64,000 bases of DNA. Source: Biomphalaria glabrata (Eukaryota; Mollusca; Gastropoda; Planorbidae). Made by a program: the position numbers and the translations under genes. Below, one piece after another: positions 34,001 through 46,600 of the stretch. Each line of letters begins with the position of its first letter. Within the stretch, counting starts at the first letter, position 1. The stretch is taken from the NCBI RefSeq assembly GCF_947242115.1, contig NC_074716.1, positions 9,501,501-9,565,500 on the forward strand, read 5' to 3'. The notes under the pieces were generated by a model. It was given only the letters and a program-made list of their open reading frames with translations. It made no database searches and was not told where the DNA came from.

Positions 34001-35735
34001 GACCCTAGGCATACCCCTTGGCTGCCCTTCCCTCTTAAATCCGGCCTTGGCTACATGCATATTTTACTTCAAACTGCTGTTCAAAGTAACATTATAACAA
34101 AATATTAAACCGGAGCAATAAAAGTAGTCAAATGTCTACAACTCTGGAAAAAACGTTAATCCCAAACACGGTTTCCGAATTTAACAAGCAATAGTAACAA
34201 GAATATAAAAAAAAAAAACAGTGCTTACTTTAGGGAAAGAACCGCTACTCACTGCCTTTTTTTTTGAAAGTTTCAGGGTTTGGCTACCTTTCTGCTTTAT
34301 AAAACAAAATTAATTAATTAGTACTAAATTATTTGTGTATTTAGGTCGTCTAGAAATAATTATGTTAAATTTTAACTTGATCCGAGAATGAGAATTGGGA
34401 AAAAAAAATCGTGTCGAAACTGTTAAGGCCTCCGTGCGGTGTTGGTTCTTTGAAATATAATTAGTGTAGATCTACGTCTGACTGGAAGTAACACTGAACT
34501 CGAACTACTTCAGTAACACCGGCGAAAGGCCGAAACAATCAAAATATGTAGTCGACGCTGATGTTGTTTTACAAATATATTTAATAATCACGATGGGAAT
34601 CGTCCGATGTCAGCTATGTCCGTAAATCCGTATATCTATTGTACTGCTCTACAAGAAGCGTCTTCTTTTTAGCATCACTTAGAGCGTTCTTGTTTTTTAA
34701 CCAACATTACGTCATCGTCGCTAAGTAAAACTTTACCCTACTCCCGAAACAAATAACTAATTCCTAATCATGTCATAACAAAACGTAATAAGGGGATAAA
34801 TCCATATTTACACCCACATCTCTCATTAAGTAGCATTTATTCCACTGATTTCGATAACAACCAACAATTAACTGACTAATTGTTTTTTTTTTTTAATTTT
34901 TAATTCATGCCTTGTCATGTTCAAAGCATAATTGTGCGAAGTTTTAACTTCATCCGAGAATTGGATATGAGAGAACAATCACATTTAAACTTTTTACCAG
35001 ACAGATAGAGTGAGTTGATATAAGCTTTGTAAAAAGTGATTTATTAACTAATAAACTTCTTAAACTAAACCTGACTAAGCTTCTTAAATATTCGAAGTCA
35101 AAGATAGGTATTCATTACACCTATTTTTCTCCCTCTGATACCATTATTTACGTATACTAATCAGAAATAAATACATAAATAATAATTAGGTACATTGCAA
35201 AATATATTTGCAATATTTCTTTCTTTTCTTATATATATAGCCAACAGAGTGGTCAACTATAGTAACGAGGTTACAACGAACTTAGAACACCAAATGGACA
35301 TTTTAGCTGAAAGGAATAACTATAGACTTTACAATTATAGTTTAGCATCAGAACGTGAAAGAAGCTTTACAGACTTGGGCATCACCCGTGTGAGACGATT
35401 GGCGCCAGAATGGGCTGAAAAGGGACTGTTTTGTGCAGGTATGAAATTCATGTGTATGTAGAGACTTTTGTATGTACAGTTTTATATTTTATAAACAGTG
35501 AATCAGAAATATAATAGCTGAGAAAAAAAAATGAATATTGTGTTTTTTTTTATTTTCACATTTAGGCAAGAAGGAGAGGACAGTTCACTGCTATTATTGT
35601 AGATGGTCAAGGTGCTGGGATAATTGTAATTCTGAGGTGATGCAACGCTTGACAGACCACTCCTGTCATTGTGATGTGCCGGCTCTTTCAACAACAAAAA
35701 AGCATAAAGATGTTATTAAACATAAAAAGACATAA
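25057..35735 (+). CDS. Gene 2: membrane-anchored BIR-like protein without RING
   Basis: Seven exons, all phase 1: 25057-25678, 26555-26689, 28735-28860, 29332-29436, 30195-30284, 35241-35438, 35566-35735 (481 aa). The ATG lies 8 bp after a splice acceptor (25048), as in gene 3; an in-frame upstream ATG at 24967 lies before that acceptor. Residues 8-32 are strongly hydrophobic, a likely signal anchor. A divergent BIR-like domain covers about 129-200, with C170-x2-C173, H192-x4-C197 and a HGFGYSG core. It lacks the usual Trp. A Ser/Asn/Thr-rich linker fills four small exons. The last two exons form a second BIR: SF and EWAEKGLFCAG, then C434-x2-C437, H457 and C459/C461. The protein ends in a Lys-rich tail. 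There is no RING, so it cannot be an E3 ligase by itself. RLATY occurs three times in a row at 129-143. The function is unknown. Confidence 0.8.
26128..26475 (+). mobile_element. MITE-D fused to a SINE-A tail (gene 2 intron 1)
   Basis: The interior follows MITE-D (attagtttggatcagtc, gtttgagataccaaac, tttttaccatacagag). Where the right terminus should be, it switches to gaaggaacatccgaaacatg, the tail of SINE-A. Confidence 0.55.
26715..27130 (-). mobile_element. LINE C-terminal fragment (gene 2 intron 2)
   Basis: The minus strand reads GRQRKRWEDNIKEWAGLSLY, a widely shared LINE C-terminal motif, with a stop just before it. The sequence continues to the right in worn form. Confidence 0.6.
27966..28203 (-). 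repeat. SINE family C copy (gene 2 intron 2)
   Basis: On the minus strand it has a tRNA-like head (gtggtcgagaggccaag as A box, ggttcgacaccc as B box). It then runs into a body containing gttgtgtttactgagcgcc and ends in an atataaaagctataata-like tail. It matches the copy at 50000-50241 over its whole length. Confidence 0.75.
28440..28560 (+). mobile_element. LINE family Z, 3' end only (gene 2 intron 2)
   Basis: It is nearly identical to 32627-32745 and includes actatatggagagctccctg and the tail aatgagaacgaagaagaag. Only about 120 bp remain. Confidence 0.6.
28969..29194 (-). repeat. SINE family B copy (gene 2 intron 3)
   Basis: On the minus strand it has the tRNA-like head with ggttcgaatcctg as B box and the family body with tggccacatgacacc. 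It has small internal deletions. Confidence 0.7.
29441..29830 (+). mobile_element. hAT-like transposon relic, left end (gene 2 intron 4)
   Basis: It begins cagggccggccataggcata, a CAGGGCCGG-type hAT terminus, 4 bp after an exon end. A short frame inside reads ESLRLLVRLPMLEEVVNES. A possible matching right terminus of the same family is at 53327 but on a separate relic. Confidence 0.4.
29908..30054 (-). repeat. SINE family B partial copy (gene 2 intron 4)
   Basis: Only the tRNA-like head and the proximal body remain. It ends 140 bp before the exon at 30195. Confidence 0.6.
30690..31335 (-). mobile_element. hAT-like transposon relic with transposase fragment (gene 2 intron 5)
   Basis: The minus strand encodes HPIPFLSKQNLALNGHRK, then NSGNFLEFRKLLSKYDPLLR. 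These are the FL-QNLA-RGH and GNF-LL-KYDP-L signatures of hAT/ZMYM-type transposase proteins. Right of it (30905-31330) lies a non-coding end region shared with 20138-20540 in the opposite orientation. Only a fragment of the transposase is present. Confidence 0.6.
31345..32285. other. Intron 5 of gene 2, repeat-derived stretch
   Basis: At about 31350 a cagggccgccgctacc end, with a caggcggccg block, suggests another hAT-like terminus. A related antisense piece lies at 42718-42760. G-rich runs occur near 31637 and 32037. No gene is visible. Confidence 0.35.
32290..32750 (+). mobile_element. LINE family Z, C-terminus and 3' end (gene 2 intron 5)
   Basis: The frame reads RQHMFRKLKIGTSEICPCG, then ADHVLQNCSLYQEARIRHWP, the Cys/His motif after RNase H in I-like LINEs. 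The 3' tail is gaa-rich (gatgaagaaaaagaagaag). The same 3' end recurs at 28440. Confidence 0.65.
32751..35240. other. Rest of gene 2 intron 5
   Basis: It holds a T/G homopolymer run near 32970, a G-rich run near 33695, and a hAT-like piece near 33990-34050 ending cttaaatccggccttgg. Partial MITE-D copies lie at 34310-34420 and 34790-35025. No host exon could be found. Confidence 0.35.
34790..35025 (+). mobile_element. MITE-D copy, right part (gene 2 intron 5)
   Basis: It ends in agagtgagttgatataagctttgt like the reference, preceded by tttttaccagacagatag. The left terminus is missing. Confidence 0.6.
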
Positions 35736-35787
35736 TTTATTTAATTTTTGAAACAAATTTTGGATTTATGTTTTATTTTTTAAAAGC

Positions 35788-36150
35788 TTTTATCAACTCA
35801 CTCTGTCTCTCTGTCTGTTTGTCTGTCTGGTAAAACGTTTGCATACGTTATTTCTCCGACACTCGATCCCGGATCAAACTATTTTTCACAACTTTTTTGC
35901 ATGCCAACACACGAATCAATTTGAAAAAAAAATGTTAATTAACAATTGAAAATAAATTATTTTGTTTGGGATTTCGAACAAGGGAAAGAAAGTGTACTTG
36001 ATTGAAGTGGTGGTTAAGCTGAATTAGTCCCCTTTAAAGATTGCCCGCTCTAAATTGAGACAAACAATATACAAATGTACAATCTTCTCTAGTCATAAGT
36101 ACTTCACTAGCAGAGTGGTTAGCAGGTCTGCATGAGGAGGCGTGAAATAC
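35788..36150 (-). mobile_element. MITE-D copy just after gene 2
   Basis: It begins aaagcttttatcaactcac and ctctgtctctctgtctg (right end in reverse). It runs to a tRNA-like segment with ctagcagagtggttagcag and gagttcgtgttcaagtc. It lies about 50 bp after the stop codon of gene 2. Confidence 0.6.
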
Positions 36151-36337
36151 GAGTTCGTGTTCAAGTCTTTCCGTTTATTATTATTTTGGAAATGCGTTTA
36201 AAAACCAATTACGGTAAAATTCACCTAGATATCTTTTTTTTCTCTTTCTTCCCACCCCCACCCAACATTTTCCCTGCTGGTCCAGATTTGGTAAAACTAT
36301 TTCTAATCGCACATGTTTATTGTTGGTCTAAATCAGT

Positions 36338-36445
36338 GATTCCCAAATGGAGTCTAAGACCACTTTCACAGGGGTCTACGAAAGTGAAAAATATGTTTTG
36401 GGTTCTATGAAATGTAAAGAGGGGTCTACGAGAGTCTTCATGAAG
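36338..36445 (+). mobile_element. hAT-type MITE end
   Basis: It starts cagtgattcccaaatggag and is followed by ggggtctacgaaagtg-type repeats, as in short hAT MITEs with CAGTG-TTCCCAA ends. The far end was not located. Confidence 0.35.
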
Positions 36446-36954
36446 GTCTTGATAATAATTTATGGAATTAATAATTATCTCATACAAAAATACATGGTAA
36501 GACTTTACATTTTAGAAAAACACATACGTATTTCATAGTCCAGGTGTCAAGAACCATTCATATAAGTGCTCCTTCTTCCTATTACCCAGCATGGAATGTG
36601 TTGCCTGAATCAAGCCAAAGATAAAACAGTGCCATAACAGAGTTAAAGTCTCTAATTAACATGCACGACTACATTAACATGTGGTATACACGTATGTCGT
36701 AATTATTTTTTTTTTAAGGGACGTCTGTAGATTATAAGTGAAGTGAAAAAAAAATTCTTTAAAAAACAATCAAGAGAAATGAATAAGTATAGTTGAAATA
36801 TAAAAAAGGGAGAGAACTATTTTAATAAATATTAGGCTCATTTTTTTATGCAAAGTATTGACTAAGCTAGAAAAAAATATATATAAAAAGGCTATTAATG
36901 ATTCAGCGAAGAAAATATAGATGCAATAAAGAAAATCAATATCATTTGTATTTA

Positions 36955-38515
36955 TGCATGCAATGTTGTACAGTAGTTGCCCTGTAGACACAGCTCTTTC
37001 CAGAATCCTTGTAATGAATTAAGTCCTATTAGTTGTGTTTCACATGATCTATAATTCCTAAAGCCATGTTGGTATGGTGTGAGGACATTATGTTTGTCTA
37101 AGTGGTTTATGATGTTGCTACATATTATGTGTTCTAGGATTTTACATGTGATGCTGGTAAGTGATGCTGGTAAGTTATACTGGTCTGTAGTTTCCTGGGT
37201 CAGATTTTTCTCCTTTTTTAAATAGGGGGGTGACATTAGCTTCTTTCCAGTCCTTTGGTACTCTGCCCTGGTTAAGCGATGCCTGAAAGAGTATTTTGAA
37301 CACTGGGGCTAGCTCATTGCTTAGTTCTTTGAGTTATCTAGCTGGAGTACCATCAGGTCCAGACGCTTTATTTGGTTTGGTGTTGGCTAATAGTTTTCGG
37401 ATTCCATTTTCTTGTACTACTATATCTTCTATGTTGTCTACTTGGTTCAAATTAAGTAATATGTCTTTGTCTCCTGGGGCTGAGAATGCTGAGAATGCTG
37501 ATGCAAAGTATTTGTTTAGGATGTTTCATTATTGTTTATGTATTCACTCTGCAGCTGTCTGATAACCTTTTAGGTTAGGTGTTTAATTTTTATATACTTT
37601 TTGTAAACTCTTTCTGCCTTAGTTTCTTTAAAGTTTCTATATAGGTTTTCCTTCTGTTTACAAAGCTTCTTTAGTCTATTATTAAACCAGCATTTATTTA
37701 TTTTGTTTAGTGTGTATATAGTTGGTATATGATTTTCTATAATGCTTTTAAGATGGTTTTTAATGAAATTCCAGAGGTCATCGATTGGTTGGTTAATGTC
37801 TTTTTCTAATAAGAATGTTTGTTGAAAGTTCAATGCAGCTTGGTGTAGTTGTGTTAGGTAACATTTATTCCAGAGCAAGATATATCTTTTGGGTTTTGTA
37901 TTGGCTACTGCTTTTATCTGACTGTGTATTTTTATGATCTCATGGTCTGATAGATCAGGGATAATATCATAATCAACTACTAATCCAGGTCTGTTGGTAA
38001 AGAAGAGATCTAATGTGTTGTTTAATCTAGTTGGCTTTTTAATGATTTGATCTAAACTTAGGTTGTGTAAAGTTTCTGTGAACAGCTCATTTATGTCCTT
38101 AATGTTTTGGTGTTTATCTATGGTTAGTAATTTCCAATTTATATCGGTTATGTTGAAATCACCCGTAATCCACAAAACTGCATTTGTATTTGCCTCTTTA
38201 AGTGTAGTAAACTGATTACATAGTTCCTGCATGTATTCTAAACTAGAATTTGGTGGTCTGTAAATGCTGCCTATTATTAGAGATGTTGAGGTGGTATTAA
38301 TTTTCAAAATGTTGATTCTATATTTTTTTAATTAGGTAAGGTAATTTCTTCTGCAATAAGAGTGTTTTTTTTTTATTGCTAAAAGAACTCCTCCATGATT
38401 ATCAACCCTATCTTTTCTAAAAATTTCATAATTACTATTTCTTTTGACAACCCTAGTGAGGCCACTGCATTTAAAATCAGATGTCGTAATATCGGGAAAT
38501 CTAGTTTTCGTTAAT
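36955..38515 (-). mobile_element. LINE family Y, endonuclease plus start of RT
   Basis: From right to left on the minus strand: GGVLLAIKK near 38390, an open frame at 37570-38307 with IYRPPNSS, GDFNI, TLDLFFTN and SDHEII (APE-type endonuclease), then the linker. Worn RT text follows (SGPDGTPA-like near 37345, ITCKILEHI, YQHGFRNYRSCETQL near 37060). The sequence stops within the RT. The style is CR1/Jockey-like. The endonuclease frame of 245 codons is still open, but the element as a whole is truncated and interrupted. Confidence 0.75.
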
Positions 38516-38519
38516 TGTC

Positions 38520-40240
38520 ATTTTTTGTGTGAGTCTTAGGCATTGTTTTCCCAGGTAACGAATAATGTTAGGTGTTTTTTTTTTTTGTAGTTGTTTTTGT
38601 TTTGCTTTGTTTTTTTTTTTTGTTTGTTGTTTTTACTTTTACTAAATATTTCTATATTTTAGATACACAAATTAACTGAAAGGTTTAGCATAATCCAAGA
38701 GATATGTTAGCAAATTTATGTAAATCCGATGGGTTGTTATTGTTTGTATTGATCTGACATATTTTCTCCCGAAGCCATCTTATCATTTAATTTAAAAAAG
38801 TCAATATTCTCAGTTCTCATGACTTAAAAAAATCTTATAGTATAAAATATGTATATCATGAAACTAATTCTGTTGAAGATAATATAATTAAAGTGCAGTA
38901 ACGGTTTTAAACATTTTTTTTCGGGAGAGAAACAGTGTTTATGAAGTGCAGTGTTTCCCAAAATGTGTTCCGGGGAACCCCAGTGTTCCGCAAGGCTTGA
39001 ATGGGTGTTCCTCGAACTACTGAAATAATTAACTATAGGCCTCTACGTGAATTAATCTCTCTAAAAAAAGCAAATTGTTCCGTTAAATATTAAGAATGTG
39101 CAAAGTGTTCAGTTAAATACTCAGAATGTGCAAAGTGTTCAGTTAAAGAAAACATTTTGGAAACATTGTTGAGAGATGAATGTGTAGAGAAGAAAATGGA
39201 CGTTCCTTACATCTCCACTATACCACAACATTACTTTTGTTAGAATATCATTTACTATTAAATTATAACATATTTGACTGAAAATTTAAAAAAAAAATGA
39301 AATTATTTAGAGCAATTAGTTATTGGCTGATTAAAATATTATTCTGTATTTTAAAAACATGTTTTTTTTTACATTGTAACGTTACATAATCAGAGCTCTC
39401 TATGTTTTAAGATTAACTTTCAAAACTGTATACTGTAATGTCGCGCATATGACCTGCGGGTTATACATTATTTTATTTTTTTACAATCGAATGAAAGAAG
39501 TGCGGGGTATACAAAGGTACGCGGTTTAAACAATTTTTTTTACTCATAAACATAGCATAACGGAAACTAAGGACATACAAGTGGACCTTTATATCTCTTA
39601 GAGTTGGCTGTGTGGTTGTGAAATGTACATTGGGAAGCTTTACGAACATCTCATTCTAAACCTCAAGAAAACAAACAGTACCCATGTGGCAGAGAATCTT
39701 TCATAGACCGGAAATCAATTGAGACAAGTAAGTAAGCAACTAAATTAATTGGCCGATACCGGTCATGTGGAAACGTACAGACCGCAATGCATACAATCTA
39801 TCCACAAATCAATCGTCAGTCTCACTAATATCACTGTCCTCGCTGTAGTTAGTGAAGTCATCCAAACGTGTATCCTATTCACTGTCTTCTTCCAATAAGC
39901 GAAACATGTTGGCAGCAATGAGCATGCGAGGTATGTAAAGGTGCGGGCTGTATGATTTTGTTTCTACTTATTCTGCCATTTGTGCGGTGTTTACGCTTGT
40001 GCTGTGCTAGATGCGCGAAAATACGGTACAGATATTGTTGTCAAAACGTTAATATCAGAAGTATTTCATCTTTAAATTTGTTTTTGTTTTAAGTCTATAT
40101 TATTAAATATAAGCTTATAATTCAATCAAAATGAGCTTGAAGTTTAGTTAACAGTTATAAGGTGAAGATTTGATTCGTTAGTCTACAATGGGTATAATTA
40201 AAAGACACTTTGGTATTAATTTAGTGAAGAAAAAAAATAA
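38520..40240. other. Intergenic stretch between genes 2 and 3
   Basis: It contains a hAT-like MITE at 38949-39168 and an element-like stretch at 39435-40030 with recurring gcgggttatac / gcggggtatac motifs and a gcgcgaaaatacggta end. No gene is visible. Confidence 0.35.
38949..39168. mobile_element. hAT-type MITE, both ends visible
   Basis: The left end cagtgtttcccaaaatgtg and the right end cattttggaaacattg are inverted repeats about 220 bp apart. The interior has three copies of a gtgcaaagtgttcagttaaa-type block. Confidence 0.5.
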
Positions 40241-40242
40241 AA

Positions 40243-40520
40243 AAGTAAAGTTCTCCTTTGAGACCAAGCAATCTACAAGGCAGAGGGTGTAAAGGTCATC
40301 TTTCTCTATAGCCGATGTTTAACAAGGGTGTAATGTGGCCAGCACAACGACCAGCCGCCTTTACTTTCCCCGGCTAATGTTAGGTATCCATTAGAGCTGA
40401 ATAGATATTTGGGCGTCATAACAAATCATAAATTACAAAATACAATCTTCACCAAGATTCGAACCGGAAACCTCTGGATTCGGAAGTTAAATGCTTCTCC
40501 ACTAAGTCAACATGCCCCCA
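40243..40520 (-). repeat. SINE family B copy upstream of gene 3
   Basis: On the minus strand it has the tRNA-like head and ggttcgaatcttgg as B box, then the family body. It ends about 115 bp before the first coding exon of gene 3. Confidence 0.7.
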
Positions 40521-40644
40521 AGGAAGAAAAAAAAAGTGCTATTATTGTTATTATAGTAATCGCATGAAATATTTCTTTATTAAAAGAATCAATAATTAAT
40601 TTATATTAAAATGATGTCTACTCTACTGTATTTCAGAACTCAAA

Positions 40645-43600
40645 ATGGGGATGCAAAAAGTCAAAATTCTAGTATTTTTCAGGACATATATAGATATTAT
40701 ATCAACAATTTCAGTTTGTATCTACTGCATAGTCGCATATTTTGTTGTACATTACGCAGCATTATTAAATACTCACCATAGACAGAGTCCCTCTCTAAAT
40801 GTTTATTCAGCTAGCAGTCAGAATCAAAATGATTCAATCTCAAAAAGTTTAAAAGACATTAAATATGTCGAAGACAAACTGTTGTGGAAATATCAATCAG
40901 AAAAACTAACCATCAAAAATTCTGGTTATTTTGATGCTGAAAGAGAGAATATATGTGGCAAAAAGTGCTGCATATATTTATATTTACCAAGTCCTAGGGT
41001 TTTTGACCCAAACCGAACGAACCTGATTGTCTGTCCTATGTTTTCTCTAAATCGTCTTGCAACGTATTGTCCTGTATTAGACGTTGACCTACATGATTCC
41101 GTGTTTTTCTCGACCTTGTCTTTGCACGGCTTTCGCTACACTGGGAATGGGCAAAGTGTCACCTGTGAGGGCTGCGACAATGAAGTTCAGTTGTCCCGTT
41201 TTGACTCGGAGCCTTCGAACGCAAGCTACCACAGAAACAGCAGCTGCAGTTACGTCAGAGAAGAAAATAATACACCAGAGGATATCGATGTGAATGCAGA
41301 AGACACAAGGGAAGTTAACCCTGTTTCAAACAATGAGGAAACAATGCGCGAGAGTAAGTTCTTAATAATTATGTTAATTATCATGTATATTTTTGCTAAA
41401 CATCTATACCATAATAGTTATATTTATACAGAGCATCTTAAACAAAGCGTCTGTAGGCTATGTTTAACCTGCATAAGGCATATCATTGCATTGATTGTTG
41501 TATCATAGGAAAGAAAACTATTTAAAAATTGTTTTAGGGGTCATTAACATGTTTAAAGGGAGGTAATTATTTACCAATAACTTTTCCGAAGATTTAGAGT
41601 GAATGCAGTACTTAAGACTAAGACTAAGACTACGACTGCTTTATTGATCCTTACGGAAATTTATTGTGATTACAAGGACTCGTTTCTCATATAAAGACAA
41701 CACAACAGAAAAATACACATAAATACAACAGACAAAATAAAGAGTTCATTCAGCGACTACACACAGATATCTTGGTGCATTTTATGTTCCCTGACCAATG
41801 AGTGGCGGTGATAGAGTCCGACTGAGTGAGGTACAAACGAGTTTTTGTACCGCTCCGTTCTTGTTTTGATTGACAGCAGTCGCCCACTTCGCGACGACCT
41901 GGTAGCCAGGCAATCCCAGTTGGTTTCTTCTTGCATTCTTTGGCAAAACGTGACGCAGACAAAGCCGTTGTTAGTCGGGGGTCCATTGATGTTTTGGGCA
42001 AGAGCTTTTCAAATGCCTGCCTCTCGACCAGAGGCCATCTGCTGCCAACTGCTTTCTTCTATGCAAGTGAGAGCAAAATAGTATCTAAGTTGCACAAAAA
42101 AATAAATCGCATTTTGCTATGCGGTCATCCCTCCTACGGTATAAGTGTCTGACCCATCTCAGCTGTCGAATGGTAAGTAGTGCTTCTATACTCTATCAGA
42201 ACATGGTTATTTGTAAGGTAGACCTGCCAGGTGACCCATTATAAAGTGTAGACACCTTTGATGGAATCGTTCAAGGAGCCCTAGATGGCTATAAAACCCA
42301 AGCCATACAAATTTGTGGTTAGAACCACTGCTTTAAAGTCATAGGCAAAGAGACCTTTACCCTTATTCGCGGGCGACCAAAGACGCATTTGGTTGTTTAT
42401 AGTGAGGGAAGCTTTCAGAAGAAATGCAACCATACTCTGACGCTTGATTTACGCGCTCTTTCTTTGAGTCTTTCAGTTATGCACACGGCCCACCCTACCA
42501 AACTATGGCATCTCTAACAACTGCCGACAGTCATACATTGTTAATCCTAAAGGCATTAAGGCTTCTGAAACAATTTACTGACGTTGATGATTGAATACAG
42601 TATGTTACATAAAAACAAAACACATACAATTAAAATACTTTTTTTTTAGTACGAGGCCATTTGCTACGGTCTTCATTTTTTAACTAATTTTTTAAAGGTA
42701 ACCTTTTAACAACATTCTGGCCGCCCCCAAAATTTGACTGCGTGCAATGCACAAATGACATACAATATAAATATAATAGAAGTGTAAAGTTTACTGTATT
42801 ACTAGAACATATACAAAGAATTGATTTTACATCCATTTTATATTCCTTATTTTAAATACAATGTAGCTTCCCAGAGGTACTCACAGGCGACTGAAGAAGA
42901 TGATGTTTCAACGTACAATGCTCACAGGCGCAGTACGTATGAAGTGACGTCTGCTTCTGTCGGCAATACAGACAATGCTGACAATACTTTGAAAAACGAA
43001 GGTAAAACACAATATTTTACTTTGGTTATAATTTAATTATTTATTTTGTTACTGACTTATGTTCACACACAAAAATGTTTACGACAACAAATATGTGTTA
43101 GATCGAGACGGTTAGATGGCCGAACAAATTCACCCACTACAGCCTATGGAAAACAACCCAGAAAATACCAATAAAGCCAGAAATCCAATGACCCAATAGT
43201 ATATAAGAGAGTAAATACCGTCAAATTCTTAACGACTCTTCTATTTTAGAATTTTAGAAAGCTAAGAAAATTTAAAATAAAAAAATAATAATTAAACTTT
43301 TCTATACAGCAACCATCAGCAGTCTAATTAACTTTGCCATCACCTGCTGGTAATACTTCACTGGCACAAAGACATTGACTAAAAAAAAAATTATTTAAAA
43401 AGCATCGTATATTCCTCGAACGCAGCTACCCCCCTCTTGACGAAACTTTTTATAAAAGATGCCTTTCTAAAACACACACGATTCTTAAAGAAAGTTTGCA
43501 CAGTTAAATCACCGTTACATCGGATCTGGACAAAGTGATCGTCTCCTCTCCGTTTGGCTGTCCGGTAGTGCGCTAAACTGTCGTTCGGTGTCTTGTTTGT

Positions 43601-46600
43601 CCCGGGTTAATACTCTGCCTGCTGCCATCCCCAGTCGTCCTGCCAGACGTTTGGACTAGGAAGTAGATTTTCTTCAAGTGTGAATTTCGTTCATAATTTA
43701 CATCTATATTGTTATTGCTACAGTAGTTATGCAGAGGTAGATAATTATTTTCAAACTGCATTTCCATTTATTTGGACCAAACAAAAAATATCTTACCTAT
43801 TTATAAAGCAAGACCTAGAAATGCTGATTCAGATAATGTTCTTATGTATAAGTCTTTAGCATTAATAGTCTATTATCCCTTCATAAATATTTACTTTTAG
43901 CGTTCAATTTGTATCAAACCTTTGTGGTTTGTTTTTTTTACTAACGTTTTCTCCTGCCCTATTAGGAATTCATTGATTCCAATGTCGGCCGTTGTTATTA
44001 ATGTGTGTGTGTTTCTAAGGTCACGGTGAGAAAAGGAAGTGGCGTAGACTAATGAAACATCAGCTAGTCTGTCATTATTTATGTTAAGTAGTCACGTGGG
44101 TGAGAGTGGAACAAAAGAGAGCGAAGATATGTCTCTTGTAGTGAGTTTGATTTTGTTTAACCTATTATTTTATATTATTATTACTAGATTTATATCTCAA
44201 GTTGAATCTGTGTAGCCTATAACGTTGACACAAGTATATTTTTGTCTTTGCTCACAAAAGTCATGCAAAGCATATTTCATGAAAGATAAAATAAGCCTAG
44301 ATCGGTTTAGTAGTGCTAGTTGCTTGGGGCTACAATCCAACGACCGACCATTAAAAACTTTTAATAATCCTTAAAAACATTTTAAAAGAAGTTTTTTTTT
44401 TAAATTCATTTTTTTACCCTCTAAGTCTAAACTTAATCTGACTAAATTTCATCTTCCAAAACAAACATTTTACTTTCTCTTTTGCAGAAAGTCTAGCCAC
44501 GAGTGAGCTAGTAGGAGCGACGTCTGCCTCTAATTGTAGTTTGACATTACGTACATTTGAGGGTTACAGTGTTGGAAACTTTTCTTACCATAGAGGTAAT
44601 ATACTAAAAAAATGATACATTTTTTGGGGGGTTGTTTTTGTATTTACAAATGTAGAAGCATCATTTGAGCGCCACGAAAGTTATCGTGCGCAGATTCCTC
44701 CAAGACTGTCTATATTTATAGGTTTATAGGTTCTATAACTACTTTACTTATAGCTGTCGATTCGATGACGCTATGTAAGAGTTATTATTCACAATCGAAT
44801 GTGTACACGCTCGATTTGAGTCGTCATTATGTATGCACTTATATACTGACTCAAATATGATTATCTTAGACACAATGTCAAATCCAAACAACAATAATTC
44901 TTACCCCAAGTACAATAATTTTTTACACAGCTTATATCGACTCACTCTGTCTGATAAAAAGTTTGTTCACGTTATTTCTCGAATACCCAATCTCAGATCA
45001 TGCTGAAATTGTGCATAATAATTTCCTTTAGATGACAACACAAGAATCAATGTAAAAAATTGACCAATTGGTAATTAATTATTTTGTTTGGAATCTCAAA
45101 TAAAGGGAAAGAGATTGTACTTGACTGAAGTTGTGGTACAAGTTGAATTAGTCCCCTTTATAGGTCGTCGTCTGAGGTTTAGTAAACACTAACATGAAAT
45201 AGGACGAGACTATAGAAGCAATATATACAATCTTCTATGTTCATAAGGTGATTACCCTGTTGGCTTGAGATGCCAGAGAAAGCTTTAGCTCACGAGTTCA
45301 AACTCAGGTTGTTCAACTTTTTTTTTATAAATATATTTAAAAAGCGATCAACCAGATACCCCGCCATTTCTCTCCACCTTTTTTTTTCTCCCGAAAGTGA
45401 TAAGATCATAGCGTATTTAGGCAGATAAAAGCATGAAGTTTGCTAAACAAAAACAATTGGTAAAAATATTTCTAATCACACCGATTTATTATTGTTAGTC
45501 TAGAGTCTGGATCTATTACAAATTAAATTATATGACTTAATATCAGCTTTTTGCTTTTTTTTTTTTTTTTTTTACTTTGCTTGCAAAGTAATACAATTGT
45601 TTTGAAAGCATAGTATTTTGACAAACATATTAATAAAATATTGAACTAACTGATCCTAACGTTAAAAGTAAAATAGTAAAGTTCCCTTTTCAAACCTTGC
45701 GATCTATAGGGCAGATGGATAATGAAATACTGCTACTGACTTCTTTGTCCGAGAAATATAATACAAATAATATAGTACTTTAACTACCTATGATTTCTTT
45801 AACTATTTAATGTATTATATAGTAGAGCTGAGGTTTTAAAGTTTGCCAATCTTTGTTTATTTTTTGGTCCTCTTTTTTAATTTTAATTCATTTTCCTTTT
45901 TGACGACTTTGGGTGACTGGTAAGCATAGTAAGATAAGATAAAATAAGATAATTGACTGGTCCAAACAAATGAATTTAAGCTTGAATTACACATTTTCTA
46001 TCATTTATCTTATCTTATATAATACAGACGTTACTTCAAAAAAGAAGATGATTACGTCCTACGCGTCATGCATTTAGTCATGCATATTAACCAATGACTC
46101 AAATTCTTCCAAGTCACTGGTTTTCCTGGCTAGCTCAGGCAACTCATTCCATGCTCTAATAGCACTAGGGAAGAAGGAGTATTTGTACAAATTTGTCCTA
46201 GCATATGGGACGAGGAATGTGCCTTTATCTTTGTGTCTTTCTGAGTATTTTATTAAATTTTGTTTTTGAAGATTATGGTTCAGTGTTTTATGTATAATCG
46301 CTACTTTAATTTTGAGTCTTCTGTTCTGAAGGCTTTCTAAATTAAGTGATTTTACTAAAGGTGTTACTCCAGTCAAATGTGAATATTCGTTTGTTATGAA
46401 TCTCACTGCTCTATTTTGTGTCTGTTCCAGTTTCTAAATGTTTTCTTGAGTTGAGGGGTCCCAAACGGAGGATGCATATTCTATTATTGGCCTAACCAAG
46501 GTTAAATAACATTTTAGTTTTATGTTCTTATTTGATTTATAGAAATTTCTCTTAATAAACCCTAATGCTTTTTTTTATAGTTTCATCAATATGTGGATTC

